Source: Rhodospirillaceae bacterium (GTDB taxonomy: Bacteria; Pseudomonadota; Alphaproteobacteria; Kiloniellales; DSM-21159). From it: 64,000 nucleotides of DNA. This document shows, piece by piece, positions 48,026-57,070 of the stretch. The DNA is taken from contig CP030885.1 in NCBI GenBank assembly GCA_006969625.1, positions 3,607,430-3,671,429 of the forward strand, read 5' to 3'. The notes below the pieces were generated by a model. That model was given only the letters and a program-made list of their open reading frames with translations, did no database searches and had not been told where the DNA came from. The position numbers and the translations under genes are program-made. Position 1 is the stretch's first letter. Every line of letters starts with the position of its first letter.

Positions 48026-48273
48026 GCGCGCGGCTGCACCGAACTCCCGGGCGGACCCCTGGACCGAAACCCGGACGGAAACCGGGACGGGACCCGGGCA
48101 TCGACAGGCATGCCGGGCGGGCAAGAGGCTAGCCGAAAGCCGCAGCGCAAGAAACCGCCCTTGCGCCGCAGGCTAAACGCTTGCCGTGCTTGGACTTCCC
48201 CGGCGGCTTCGGCGTAGAGTGGGGCATCCGCCAGCAGCAGGCGCCGCGCCAGGAGCGCTGCGCCGGACGTGTC

Positions 48274-50058
48274 ATGAGCCTCGCCCGCACGCTCAACCGA
48301 CCGCGCCGCGTCCTGGTCTCGCTGCGCCGTTTCCGGCGCAACGACCAGGTGGTGCTGTCGCTGCTCGCGGTCGGCATCGGCGCGGCCGGCGGCGGCGCGG
48401 CGATCGCCTTCCGCTACGCCATCGACGCCGTGCAGTGGCTCGGCTTCGGCTACATGGGCGAGAAGCTGGCCAGCCACGCCGCCGGCCTGCCGTGGTGGCA
48501 GCTCCTGCTGACGCCCGCCGTCGGCGGCCTGCTGATCGGCCTGTTCGTCTGGCGCTTCCTGCCGAACGGGCGCCCCCAGGGCGTCGCCAACGTCATCGAG
48601 GCGGCGGCCCTGTCCGGCGGCCGAATGTCGCTCGACACCGGGCTCAAGGCGGCCGCCGTCTCCGCCGCCTCGATCGGATGCGGCGCCTCGGTCGGCCGCG
48701 AAGGGCCGGTGGTGCACCTGGGCGCGGTGCTCGGCTCCTGGCTGGCGCGCCGCTTCCAATTGGGCCGCCGGTTGACGCGCACCCTGCTCGGCTGCGGCGT
48801 CGCCGCGGCCGTCGCCGCCTCCTTCAACGCGCCGATCGCGGGCGTCTTTTTCGCCCTCGAGGTGGTGGTCGGCACCTACGCCCTGTCCGCCTTTTCGCCG
48901 ATCGTCATCGCCAGCGTCGTCGGCACGCTGGTCAGCCGCATGCATTTCGGCGACTACCCGGCCTTCGCGCTCGAGCAGACCTTCCAGATCGTCTCCTTCT
49001 GGGAGTTCCCGGCCTTCGCCCTGCTCGGCGCGGTGTCCGCGCTGGTGGCCATCGTCTTCATCCAGTCCGTCGGTCTCAGCGAGCGGATCTTCGCCCGCTT
49101 GCCGGGCCCGGTGTGGATCCGCCCCGGCGTTGCCGGCCTGCTGGTCGGGGCCATGGCGCTGGTGTTTCCCCAAGTCCTGGGCGTCGGCTACGAGGCGACC
49201 GACGCGGCGCTGCAGCAAGTCTATACCCTGGAGCTGCTGATCGCCCTGGCCGCGGCCAAGGTTGCGGCGACCGCGATCTCGCTTGGCGGCGGCTTCGGCG
49301 GCGGCGTCTTCTCGCCCTCGCTGTTCGTCGGCGCCATGGTCGGCGGCGCCTTCGGCCTGATCGCCGCCGGCGTCTTTCCGCACCTGGCCAGCGACCACGG
49401 CGCCTATACCATCGTCGGCATGGGGGCCGTCGCCGGCGCCGTCCTGGGGGCGCCGATCTCAACCATCCTGATGGTCTTCGAGCTGACCGGCGACTACGAG
49501 ATCACCATCGCCCTGATGATCGCCACCGCCCTGGCCAGCGTGGTGGTCAAGGGCACTTTCGGCGAGTCCTTCTTCACCTGGCAGCTCGCCCAGCGCGGCG
49601 TCGACGCTGGCCGCGGGCAGGAGCAGAGCCTGCTTGCTCAGGTCAAGGTCCGCTCCCTGCTCGACCGCAGCTACGGCGCGGTGGCGCCCGACGCCTCGCT
49701 GGACGAGGTCCGGCGCGAACTGGCGAAGGCTCCCTTCGGCGAGCTGCTCGTGCTCGACGCCGAGGGCGCCATAATCGGCGTCATCACCTTCACCGACATC
49801 GCCGCCGTCGTGCTCGACCGGGCCGATCACCCGGAGCTGACCGCCGCCAAGCTGGCACGCGCCCCCACCCTGTTGACCGCCGAGGAGGACCTGCGGACGG
49901 CCGTGCGGGTCTTCACCTCCTCCGGCGAGCCGCACATCCCCGTCGTCGACAACCGGGAGGCCCGCCGCCTTCTGGGCCTGGTGCACGAACACGAGGTGAT
50001 GGCGGCCTACCAGCGCGTGCTGGCCCAGGCGCGCGCCGAGGAGCGTGGCGAGGATTGA
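48274..50058 (+). CDS. CLC chloride channel/antiporter with CBS domains
   Basis: CLC-family protein of 594 residues. Membrane part: GCGASVGREGPVVHLGAV (GREGP with the gating Glu) and GGGFGGGVFSPSLFVGA (GxFxP). The usual GSGIP site reads GRPQGVANVIEAA here, so Ser is replaced by Pro-Gln, typical of less chloride-selective or nitrate/fluoride-like CLCs. A cytoplasmic CBS pair follows (VRSLLDRSYGAVAPDASLDE and the second near RAPTLLTAEEDLRTAVRVF). The ATG at 48274 matches the start of the basic N-terminus. Transport mode (channel or proton exchange) is undecided. Confidence 0.92.
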   Translation: MSLARTLNRPRRVLVSLRRFRRNDQVVLSLLAVGIGAAGGGAAIAFRYAIDAVQWLGFGYMGEKLASHAAGLPWWQLLLTPAVGGLLIGLFVWRFLPNGRPQGVANVIEAAALSGGRMSLDTGLKAAAVSAASIGCGASVGREGPVVHLGAVLGSWLARRFQLGRRLTRTLLGCGVAAAVAASFNAPIAGVFFALEVVVGTYALSAFSPIVIASVVGTLVSRMHFGDYPAFALEQTFQIVSFWEFPAFALLGAVSALVAIVFIQSVGLSERIFARLPGPVWIRPGVAGLLVGAMALVFPQVLGVGYEATDAALQQVYTLELLIALAAAKVAATAISLGGGFGGGVFSPSLFVGAMVGGAFGLIAAGVFPHLASDHGAYTIVGMGAVAGAVLGAPISTILMVFELTGDYEITIALMIATALASVVVKGTFGESFFTWQLAQRGVDAGRGQEQSLLAQVKVRSLLDRSYGAVAPDASLDEVRRELAKAPFGELLVLDAEGAIIGVITFTDIAAVVLDRADHPELTAAKLARAPTLLTAEEDLRTAVRVFTSSGEPHIPVVDNREARRLLGLVHEHEVMAAYQRVLAQARAEERGED

Positions 50059-50131
50059 GCTCGGCGCTTGCGGCAGAGGCCGTGCCTAAGGATCATGTAA
50101 AAGGTTAAGATAGGCAGCTTGGGAGCCGAGT

Positions 50132-50833
50132 TTGGACACCGCGACGATACCGCGCCGCCGCCATACGGAGGTTCTGCTCGAAAAGGTCGAGGCGTCCGGC
50201 AAGTCGGTGCTCGACGTCGGCTGCGGCGACGGCGCGCTGGTGCGCGCGCTGGCCGAGGCGGGCGCGCTCGCCGTCGGCCTCGAGGTCTCGGCAGCGCAGC
50301 TCGAGAAGGCGCGCACGGCCGAACCGGTAGCGGGGGCCGACTTCATCGCCGGCCAGGCCGAGCACCTGCCCTTCCCCGATGCCGACCTCGACGTCGTGGT
50401 CTTCTTCAACGCCTTGCACCACGTCGAGCGGCACAAGATGGACCTGGCGCTGGAGGAGGCGGCGCGCGTGCTCAAGCCGGGCGGCCTGCTCTACGTCGCC
50501 GAACCCCTGGCGGAGGGCCCGAACTTCACCGTCGTGCGCCACTTCGACGACGAGACCCAGGTCCGCGCCGCCGCCTACCGCGCCCTGGTGCGCGCCGCCG
50601 CGACGGAGCGGTACGAGATGCTGGGCGAGGAGCGCTACCTGACGGCCAGCGTCTATCCCGACTTCGAGAGCTTCAAGGAGCGGATGCTGCGCGTCGACCC
50701 CTTCCGCGAACAGCGCTTTCGCGAGCAGGAGGCCGTGGTCTACGAGGAGTTCGAGAAGCTCGGCGTGCGCGACGAGAAGGGCCGCATCCGCCTCGACCAG
50801 CCTATGCGGGTCAACTGGCTGCGCAAACGCTGA
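50132..50833 (+). CDS. Class I SAM-dependent methyltransferase
   Basis: A 233-residue methyltransferase. Motif I is VLDVGCGDGALVRALAEAGA (SAM-binding glycines), followed by GLEVSAAQLEKAR (acidic residue at strand 2), FIAGQAEHLPFPDADLDVVV and VLKPGGLLYVAEPL. It groups with UbiE/Methyltransf_11 types by pattern; the substrate is unknown. The start is a TTG at 50132 with GGGAG 6 nt upstream. No ATG occurs in the first 80 codons before the conserved core. Confidence 0.85.
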   Translation: MDTATIPRRRHTEVLLEKVEASGKSVLDVGCGDGALVRALAEAGALAVGLEVSAAQLEKARTAEPVAGADFIAGQAEHLPFPDADLDVVVFFNALHHVERHKMDLALEEAARVLKPGGLLYVAEPLAEGPNFTVVRHFDDETQVRAAAYRALVRAAATERYEMLGEERYLTASVYPDFESFKERMLRVDPFREQRFREQEAVVYEEFEKLGVRDEKGRIRLDQPMRVNWLRKR

Positions 50834-50851
50834 CGGCCGGGGCCTGCCGTG

Positions 50852-51874
50852 TCAGGCGGAGTGGGCGCCGTCGCGGCTGTCGTCGGTCGGCTGGCCGGCG
50901 TAGAGCCGCTCCAGCGCCGTCTCGTCGAACTTGAAGTCGTAGGCGCAGAACTCGCAGGTCATCACCACCTCGCCGTCGACCTTGTAGTCGTCGACGGACT
51001 CGCGTCCGATCGAGCGCAGGATGCCCTCCACCTTGGCACGCGAGCAGCGGCAGCCGACCGTGATCGGCCGCGGCGGGAAGACGCGCACGCCGTCCTCGTG
51101 GAACAGGCGGAACAGCAGCGTGTTCGGTTCCAGGCCGGGGTCGAGCAGTTCGGCTCGGGTGCAGCTCGCAGTCAGGATCAGCGCCCGGTTCCAGTCCTCG
51201 CCGGAGATCTCCGGCAGGTCGTCGTCGGGCGCGTCGGCGACGCCGCCCGCCTCGGGCACCCGCTCGATCAGCAGCGCCGAGGCACGCCAGCCGCTGTCGC
51301 CGAGCGCCGAGTCCGGCGGGGCCGCAGCCAGCAGGATCCCGGCGTTGATCTGCTGCGACTGGCGGAAGTAGTGCAGCAGGCAGTCCGCCAGGCTCGGCCC
51401 CGACAGCTCGACCAGGCCCTGGTAGCGCTGGGTGTGGGGGCCCTGGTCGACGGTGAAGGCCATGTAGCCCTTGCCGAGCCAGCGGCGCACGTCGAGCGGC
51501 TCCTCGGCGTCGGCGACCGGGCCCAGCTCGGCCTCCAGCGCCGCCACGGCCTGCTTGTCGATGCCCGCGTAGCCGCGCAGCGCGCCCTGGCTGGTCATGT
51601 CGGCGACCATGGTGCGCACCGGCCCGTCGCCCTTGATCTGCAGGGTGAAGACGCCGTCGTACTTCAGGGTCGAGGCGAGCACGCCGGTCAGCGCCAGCAG
51701 CTCGGCCAGCAGGCGCTGCACCGGGCGCGGGTACTGCGGCCGGGTCAGGATGGTGTCGACGGGCGCCCCCAGGCGCAGCAGCCGGCCGCGCACGCCGGAG
51801 GTCTCGATGATGAAGGGCTGAACCAGGTCGTCGCGCGGCGCGCCGAAAGCGGCGGGGGCGGCTGGATCGGACAT
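50852..51874 (-). CDS. hslO: Redox-regulated chaperone Hsp33
   Basis: Hsp33 (340 residues) is a cytoplasmic holdase switched on by oxidation of its four zinc-bound cysteines. They are seen as CRCSRAK and CEFCAYDF near the C-terminus. The N-terminal domain has QPFIIETSGVRGRLLRLG, TLKYDGVFTLQIKGDGPV and GKGYMAFTVDQGPHTQRYQG. The ATG at 51874 overlaps the argF stop (TGATG) with GGAG 5 nt upstream; an in-frame GTG lies five codons earlier. The coupling to arginine genes is common in alphaproteobacteria. Confidence 0.95.
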   Translation of the reverse strand: MSDPAAPAAFGAPRDDLVQPFIIETSGVRGRLLRLGAPVDTILTRPQYPRPVQRLLAELLALTGVLASTLKYDGVFTLQIKGDGPVRTMVADMTSQGALRGYAGIDKQAVAALEAELGPVADAEEPLDVRRWLGKGYMAFTVDQGPHTQRYQGLVELSGPSLADCLLHYFRQSQQINAGILLAAAPPDSALGDSGWRASALLIERVPEAGGVADAPDDDLPEISGEDWNRALILTASCTRAELLDPGLEPNTLLFRLFHEDGVRVFPPRPITVGCRCSRAKVEGILRSIGRESVDDYKVDGEVVMTCEFCAYDFKFDETALERLYAGQPTDDSRDGAHSA

Positions 51875-52806
51875 CAGGTCTCCAAGCACCAGAGCAGAAT
51901 GCCTTTCTGGGCGTGCAGGCGGTTCTCCGCCTCGTCCCAGACCACCGAGCGCGGGCCGTCCATGACCTCATCGGTGACCTCCTCGCCGCGGTGGGCGGGC
52001 AGGCAATGCATGAAGATAGCCTCGGGTTTGGCCATGTCCATGAGCCGCTCGTCGACCCGGTAGGGCTTCAGCAGGTTGTGCCGGCGGATCGAATCGCCGA
52101 CGTCGTCGCCCATCGAGACCCAGGTGTCGGTGACGACGCAGTCGGCCCCAGCGACGGCCGCCTGCACGTCGGTCGTCACCACCACCTTGCCGCCGGGCTG
52201 CGCCGCCGCCCACGCCAGCACCTCCTCGGGCGGCTGCAGCGCCTCGGGCGTCGCCAGGCGCAGCTCGAAGTCGAAGCGTGCGGCGGCGTGGACCCAACTC
52301 GTCGCCATGTTGTTGCCGTCGCCGGACCAGGCCACCACCTTGCCGGCGATCGGGCCGCGACGCTCCTCGAAGGTCATCACGTCGGCCATCAGCTGGCAGG
52401 GGTGGGTGCGGTCGGTCAGGCCGTTGATCACCGGCACGCTGGCGTACTCGGCCAGCTCCAGCAGCTTCTCCTCGCGGGTCGTGCGGATCATGATCGCATC
52501 GACGTAGCGCGACAGGACGCGCGCGGTGTCGGCGATGGTCTCGCCGCGGCCGAGCTGGGTGCCGGAGGGCTCCAGCACGATCGGCTCCAGGCCGAGCTGG
52601 CGGCTGCCGACCTCGAAGGACACGCGGGTGCGCGTCGAGGGCTTCTCGAAGATCATCGCCAGGGTCTTGCCGGCCAGCGGCCGGTCCTGGGCCGCCTCGC
52701 CCGCCTTGATGGCGCGTCCGAGGTCGAGCACCTCGCGCAGCGTGCGGCTCTCGAAACGGTCGAGATCGAGGAAGTGGCGCGGCGGCCTGGCCGTCATCCC
52801 GCTCAT
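51874..52806 (-). CDS. argF: Ornithine carbamoyltransferase
   Basis: Transfers carbamoyl from carbamoyl phosphate to ornithine, giving citrulline; 310 residues. Carbamoyl phosphate loop: [15 protein letters not shown]. Further: [17 protein letters not shown] (His-Pro-Cys-Gln), [24 protein letters not shown] and [13 protein letters not shown]. The ATG at 52806 overlaps the argD stop by 4 nt (ATGA), and its own stop overlaps the hslO start, so the three genes form a coupled operon. Confidence 0.97.
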   Translation of the reverse strand: MSGMTARPPRHFLDLDRFESRTLREVLDLGRAIKAGEAAQDRPLAGKTLAMIFEKPSTRTRVSFEVGSRQLGLEPIVLEPSGTQLGRGETIADTARVLSRYVDAIMIRTTREEKLLELAEYASVPVINGLTDRTHPCQLMADVMTFEERRGPIAGKVVAWSGDGNNMATSWVHAAARFDFELRLATPEALQPPEEVLAWAAAQPGGKVVVTTDVQAAVAGADCVVTDTWVSMGDDVGDSIRRHNLLKPYRVDERLMDMAKPEAIFMHCLPAHRGEEVTDEVMDGPRSVVWDEAENRLHAQKGILLWCLET

Positions 52807-53984
52807 GCCGCCGCTGCCTGGGCCGACGCGACGCTCTCCAGGATATCCAGCGCCTCCTCGACCTGCCGCTCGCCGATGATCAGCGGCGGCAGCAGCCGGA
52901 TGGTGTTCTCGGCCGCGCCGACGGTCAGCAGCCCCGCCTCGCGCAGCCGGGCGATCAGTCCCGGCGCATCGGCCTGGCAGCGCAGGCCCAACATCAGCCC
53001 AGCGCCGCGCACCTCGGCGAAGACCTGCGGATGGCGGCCGACCAGCGCCTCCAGCCGGCGCCAGAGGATGCGGGCGACGCGGTCGACCTCCTCCAGGAAG
53101 CCCGGGCCCGTGACCACGTCCATCACCGCGTTGCCGCAGGCCATGGCCAGAGGGTTGCCGCCGAAGGTGGTGCCGTGGGTGCCTGGCGCCAAGCCCTTCG
53201 CGGCCTCCTCGGTCGCCAGGATGGCGCCGATCGGGAAGCCGCCGCCCAGCCCCTTGGCCAGCAGCATCACGTCAGGTGCCGCGTTCTCCGCCCATTGGTG
53301 GGCGAAGAGCCTGCCGGTCCGGCCCATGCCGCACTGGATCTCATCGTAGATCAGCAGCAGGCCGAACTCGTCGCACACCGTGCGCAGGTCGCGCAGGAAC
53401 TGCAACGCCGCCGGGCGAATGCCGCCCTCGCCCTGCACCGGCTCGACCATGATCGCCGCCGTGTCGTCGGTGACGGCATCGCGCAGCTCGTTTAGGTTGT
53501 TGAAGGCGACGGTGCTGAAGCCGGGCGCGTGCGGGCCGAAACCCTCCATGTACTTCGGGTTGCCGGCCGAAGCGATGCCCATCAGCGAGCGGCCGTGGAA
53601 GGCGCCCTGGCAGGTGATGATGCGGTGGCGGTCCGGCTGGCCGATCACGTCGAAGTAGCGTCGGGTCAGCTTGACCGCGCCCTCGAAAGCCTCCAGCCCG
53701 GAATTGCAGAAGAACACCCGGTCGGCGAAGCTGGCCTCGGCCAGGCGCGCCGCCAGCGTCTCGCCGGCCGGAATCCGGAACAGGTTGGAGCAGTGCCAGA
53801 GCTTGCCCGCCTGCTCGGTCAGCGCCGCGACCAGGTGCGGATGGGCGTGGCCGAGCGCGGTCACCGCGATGCCGCTGGCGAAATCCAGGTAACGTCGCCC
53901 GTCGGTCCCGAACAGGTAGGCCCCCTCGCCATGGTCGAAGGCGAGGTCGGCGCGGGCGTAGGTATTCATCAACGCATCGGTCAT
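52803..53984 (-). CDS. argD: Acetylornithine aminotransferase
   Basis: PLP aminotransferase class III (393 residues) that makes N-acetylornithine from the semialdehyde in arginine synthesis, possibly also succinyl-diaminopimelate in lysine synthesis. Seen: [75 protein letters not shown] and the PLP lysine in [16 protein letters not shown]. The ATG at 53984 ([20 protein letters not shown]) matches family starts. First gene of argD-argF-hslO. Confidence 0.95.
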   Translation of the reverse strand: MTDALMNTYARADLAFDHGEGAYLFGTDGRRYLDFASGIAVTALGHAHPHLVAALTEQAGKLWHCSNLFRIPAGETLAARLAEASFADRVFFCNSGLEAFEGAVKLTRRYFDVIGQPDRHRIITCQGAFHGRSLMGIASAGNPKYMEGFGPHAPGFSTVAFNNLNELRDAVTDDTAAIMVEPVQGEGGIRPAALQFLRDLRTVCDEFGLLLIYDEIQCGMGRTGRLFAHQWAENAAPDVMLLAKGLGGGFPIGAILATEEAAKGLAPGTHGTTFGGNPLAMACGNAVMDVVTGPGFLEEVDRVARILWRRLEALVGRHPQVFAEVRGAGLMLGLRCQADAPGLIARLREAGLLTVGAAENTIRLLPPLIIGERQVEEALDILESVASAQAAAA

Positions 53985-54116
53985 CGCGCCCCTCCTTGTC
54001 TCGGGAACGCGCGCCCACGCTGGGCGCGCTTCGGGGAAGCCGGACAGTGCGGCGGGCGCCCCCAAGTGTCAACCGGAGGCGGCGGCCAGCCGCCGAATGC
54101 CGGGCCTGTGCGCGCG

Positions 54117-54920
54117 CTATGGCTTGATCTTGTAGCCGCGCACGACGAGGCGCCAAGCGACCAGCCAGAGCAGCGCCGCCAGCGCCGCCAGGATCGACAG
54201 TCCGAGCCAGGGCTCGGCGTAGCCCTGGCCGATCGCGCCGGTGCGCACCCCGTCGATCAGGTAGAAGACCGGGTTGGCAAGGATGATGTCCTGGCCGAGC
54301 GGCGGCAGCGCCTCGACCGCGAAGAAGGTGCCCGAGAGCAGGCCGAGCGGCAGCACCAGGAAGGTCTCGACCGCGCTGTAGCGGTCCCACTTCTCCGCCC
54401 ACAGGCCGGTGATGAAGCCGGCGAGCGCGAAGACCAGGGCGCCCAGCAGACCGAAGGCAAGGGTCATCAGCGGCGCGGGAAGCGCGATCTCGACGAAGAC
54501 CGACAGGACCAGCAGCACGGCCGCGCCGGTCACGAGGCCGCCGATCGTCGCGCCGGCGACGTAGCCGAACAGCAGCTCGGCCGGCGTCAGCGGCGCCATA
54601 AGGAGATCGCCGATGATCCCTTCCAGCTTGTCGTAGACGACGGGGAAGGCGGCGTTCTCGAAGGCGTTCAGCGCCATGGCGAAGGCGGCGATCCCGGGCG
54701 CCACGAAGACCGGCAGGGAGACGCCGGCAGCCGGCTCCGCCTCGCCCGCCCAGGCGAAGGTGAAGACGGCGAGGAACAGCAGGGCGGAGATCAGCGCCCC
54801 ACCGATGCCTTCGGTGGCAAAGCGCACGAAGCGCAGCATGCCGCGCACGAAGAGGGTCCAGACCCCGCGCGGATTGCCTCGCCGCATCCGTGCGGGCGCC
54901 GGGGGCGCGGGCTCGCTCAT
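54117..54920 (-). CDS. ABC-2 type transporter permease (copy B)
   Basis: A 267-residue membrane protein with six hydrophobic segments, ABC-2 permease type (NodJ/DrrB-like). Features: GVWTLFVRGMLRFVRFATEG at the amphipathic N-terminus, VYDKLEGIIGDLLMAPLTPA (the family's cytosolic loop), LVLPLGLLSGTFFAVEALPP, NPVFYLIDGVRTGAIGQG, and a terminal LVVRGYKIKP. It is a paralogue of the next gene upstream, 15 nt away, with the same domain plan and the same KP ending. No ATPase gene is adjacent. Confidence 0.88.
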   Translation of the reverse strand: MSEPAPPAPARMRRGNPRGVWTLFVRGMLRFVRFATEGIGGALISALLFLAVFTFAWAGEAEPAAGVSLPVFVAPGIAAFAMALNAFENAAFPVVYDKLEGIIGDLLMAPLTPAELLFGYVAGATIGGLVTGAAVLLVLSVFVEIALPAPLMTLAFGLLGALVFALAGFITGLWAEKWDRYSAVETFLVLPLGLLSGTFFAVEALPPLGQDIILANPVFYLIDGVRTGAIGQGYAEPWLGLSILAALAALLWLVAWRLVVRGYKIKP

Positions 54921-54935
54921 CCCATCCGCCTCACG

Positions 54936-55763
54936 TCAGGGTTTCAGCTTGTAGCCGCGCGAGAGCATCAGCCAGACCACGAAGATCAGCAGGGCGTTGA
55001 CCCCGGCGACCACTGCCATGCCGGTCAGGATGTCCCCGTCGTTGCGACCCAGGAAGCCGTAACGGAAGCCGTCGATGAGATAGAAGAAGGGATTGAGGTG
55101 GGCGATGAAGTTCCAGCCCTCCGGCAGCCGCTCGACCGAGTAGAAGGTGCCCGACAGAAAGGAAAAGGGCACGATCACGAAGTTGGTCACGGCCGCGATG
55201 TGATCGAACTTGTCGGCCCAAATGCCGCCGATCATGCCAAGCAGCGAGAGCATCAGGCTGGCCGCGACGCCGTAGTAGAGCACCAGCGCGAAGTCGTGCA
55301 TGTGCATCGGCACGAAGACCCACATGGCCAGGCCCGTGGTGGTTCCGACAAGCAGGCCGCGCGTCACCCCGCCGAGCGCGAAGCCGAGCGCCAGCTCGAC
55401 GGTGGAAAGCGGCGGCATCAGCACGTCGACGATGTTGCCCTGCACCTTGGCGATCAGGATCGAGGAGGAGGTGTTGGCGAAGCTGTTCTGAATCACCGCC
55501 ATCATGATCAGCCCCGGCGCCAGGAACTCGGCGTAGGGGAACTGGTCGAACTTCATGTTGCCGCGCCCGAGCGCCAGGGTGAAGACGGCCAGGAACAGCA
55601 GCATCGTCACCATCGGCGCCAGCACCGTCTGGGTAAGCACGTTGACGAAGCGCTTGACCTCCTTGAGGTAGAGCGTCCACAGGCCCATCCAGTTGACTAG
55701 GCCGATGGCGCGCGGCCGTGGCGCCGGCAGACTGGCGGCGGATTTCGGGGTGATGTCCGTCAT
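54936..55763 (-). CDS. ABC-2 type transporter permease (copy A)
   Basis: A 275-residue ABC-2 permease: GLWTLYLKEVKRFVNVLTQT, PMVTMLLFLAVFTLALGRGN, AKVQGNIVDVLMPPLSTVEL, VIVPFSFLSGTFYSVERLPE, NPFFYLIDGFRYGFLGRN and a terminal MLSRGYKLKP. The loop-and-motif order matches its downstream neighbour, so the pair probably forms a heterodimeric pore and arose by tandem duplication. The ATG at 55763 (MTDITPKSAASL) is chosen over an upstream in-frame ATG at 55847. Substrate and ATPase unknown. Confidence 0.88.
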   Translation of the reverse strand: MTDITPKSAASLPAPRPRAIGLVNWMGLWTLYLKEVKRFVNVLTQTVLAPMVTMLLFLAVFTLALGRGNMKFDQFPYAEFLAPGLIMMAVIQNSFANTSSSILIAKVQGNIVDVLMPPLSTVELALGFALGGVTRGLLVGTTTGLAMWVFVPMHMHDFALVLYYGVAASLMLSLLGMIGGIWADKFDHIAAVTNFVIVPFSFLSGTFYSVERLPEGWNFIAHLNPFFYLIDGFRYGFLGRNDGDILTGMAVVAGVNALLIFVVWLMLSRGYKLKP

Positions 55764-55897
55764 GGGGGCGGGAGATAACCGTCCGCGGCGTCGGCGGCAA
55801 CCGCATCGCGCGCACAGCAGCGTTTCCCGCGACCGATTCGACGGCATTCCCCCGGTCCTGGTTCCCGCCGCGCCGCCGGCGTGGCAGGCTGGGAGTC

Positions 55898-56494
55898 ATG
55901 TCCAGCGAGTCGGCGGAACCCGAGCGCCCGGCAAGGAAGCCCAGGCGCGGCCCGAAGCAGGCGACCCCTGCCTACCTGGAGCGGGCCGCCCTCTTCTACC
56001 TGGAGCGCTACGCCAGCTCGGCGGAGAACCTGCGCCGGGTGCTGCTGCGCAAGGTGCGCCGCTCGGCCGCCGCCCACGGCACCGATCCGGCCGAAGGCGC
56101 GGCTGCCGTCGATGCCCTGGTCGCGCGCTTCCTCGACGCCGGCCTGCTCGATGACACGCTCTACGCGTGTGGCCAGGCCCTCAGCCTCGCCCGACGCGGC
56201 GCGCCGGCCCGGGCCATCGCCCTGAAGCTCAAGCAGCGCGGCGTCGCCGAGGAGCAGATCGCCTACGCGCTGGAGGCACGCAGCGAAGAAGCGGCCGACC
56301 CCGACCTGGCGGCAGCCCTGATCTACGCGCGGCGCCGCCGCCTCGGCCCCTTCCGCGCCGAGCCGGCGACCCGCGCGGAGAATCGGCAAAAGGACCTGTC
56401 CGCCATGGCCCGCAAGGGCTTCGCGCCCGACCTCTGCCTCAAAGTGGTCGACGCCGAGGATCCCGAAGATCTCTGGGACGAGACACGCCGCTAG
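55898..56494 (+). CDS. recX: RecX-family regulator
   Basis: RecX modulates RecA filament extension during recombination. The 198-residue protein has three helical repeats: AALFYLERYASSAENLRRVL, LVARFLDAGLLDDTLYACGQ with RRGAPARAIALKLKQRGV, and LSAMARKGFAPDLCLKVVDA. No recA gene is adjacent. The TAG stop (56492-56494) shares a CTAG with the stop of the convergent pentapeptide gene. Confidence 0.9.
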   Translation: MSSESAEPERPARKPRRGPKQATPAYLERAALFYLERYASSAENLRRVLLRKVRRSAAAHGTDPAEGAAAVDALVARFLDAGLLDDTLYACGQALSLARRGAPARAIALKLKQRGVAEEQIAYALEARSEEAADPDLAAALIYARRRRLGPFRAEPATRAENRQKDLSAMARKGFAPDLCLKVVDAEDPEDLWDETRR

Positions 56495-56997
56495 TTGCAG
56501 CGTCCGACCGAGCCTTCCTTACAGACGCGCACGCCGTCGATCCAGGTGGCGCCGGAGAGGTCGGCGCGGAAGAAGTCGGCGCCGTCGGTCTGCGCCTTGG
56601 AGAGATCGGCGCCCTGCAGGTTGGCGCGGGTAAGGCGCGCGTTGCGCAGGTCGGCGCCGGTGAAGTCGGCACCGGTCAGGTCCGCTTTGGTGAAGTCGAC
56701 CCGCTCCAGGTCGGCGCCCGAGAAGTCCGCGCCGACCAGGCTGGCGTTGATGAACTTGGTGCGGTAGCCCTCGATCCCCGAAAGGTCGGCGCCGTCCAAG
56801 GTACTGCGGAAGTAGCTGCCGTCGCGCAGCCGAGCCCCCGCAAGGTCGACCTCAGAAAGGTCCAGCCCGTCGAAGTTGCAGCGCTGCCAGTTCACGCCCG
56901 GCGCCGGCGGGTCGGTGCAGCCGGCCAGGGCCGGCCCGGCGGGCACGGCGAACAGCAGGAGCAGGCTCAGGGCGGGCGCGGCGCGGAGGGACAGCAT
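56491..56997 (-). CDS. Exported pentapeptide-repeat protein
   Basis: A 168-residue protein: signal peptide (AAPALSLLLLFAVPAGPALAG), then CTDPPAPGVNWQRCNFDGLD, then about 18 pentapeptide repeats (LAGARLRDGSYFRSTLDGAD, LTGADFTGADLRNARLTRAN), and a short tail ending VGRCN. The lead-in C..P.PGV.W..C...LDLS is shared with the pentapeptide protein at 33948-34670, so the two are paralogues. The final Cys, next to the stop, may pair with a lead-in Cys. Convergent with recX, overlapping by 4 nt. Confidence 0.85.
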   Translation of the reverse strand: MLSLRAAPALSLLLLFAVPAGPALAGCTDPPAPGVNWQRCNFDGLDLSEVDLAGARLRDGSYFRSTLDGADLSGIEGYRTKFINASLVGADFSGADLERVDFTKADLTGADFTGADLRNARLTRANLQGADLSKAQTDGADFFRADLSGATWIDGVRVCKEGSVGRCN

Positions 56998-57070
56998 GGC
57001 GCGACAGATATGGACGGGAACGCCCCCCGGGGCAATGCCTTAGCACCCGATCTGCGGCGGGCGACGCAGC

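Noticed and set aside
45233..48217. 994-codon plus frame across argE and trkH
   Set aside because: Antisense to two recognised genes with all their ligands; composition is typical of high-GC shadow frames.
54068..54073. TTGACA upstream of argD as a promoter
   Set aside because: On the minus strand the -35 is perfect, but the sequence 17 nt downstream (CACTGT) is a poor -10, so I did not list it.
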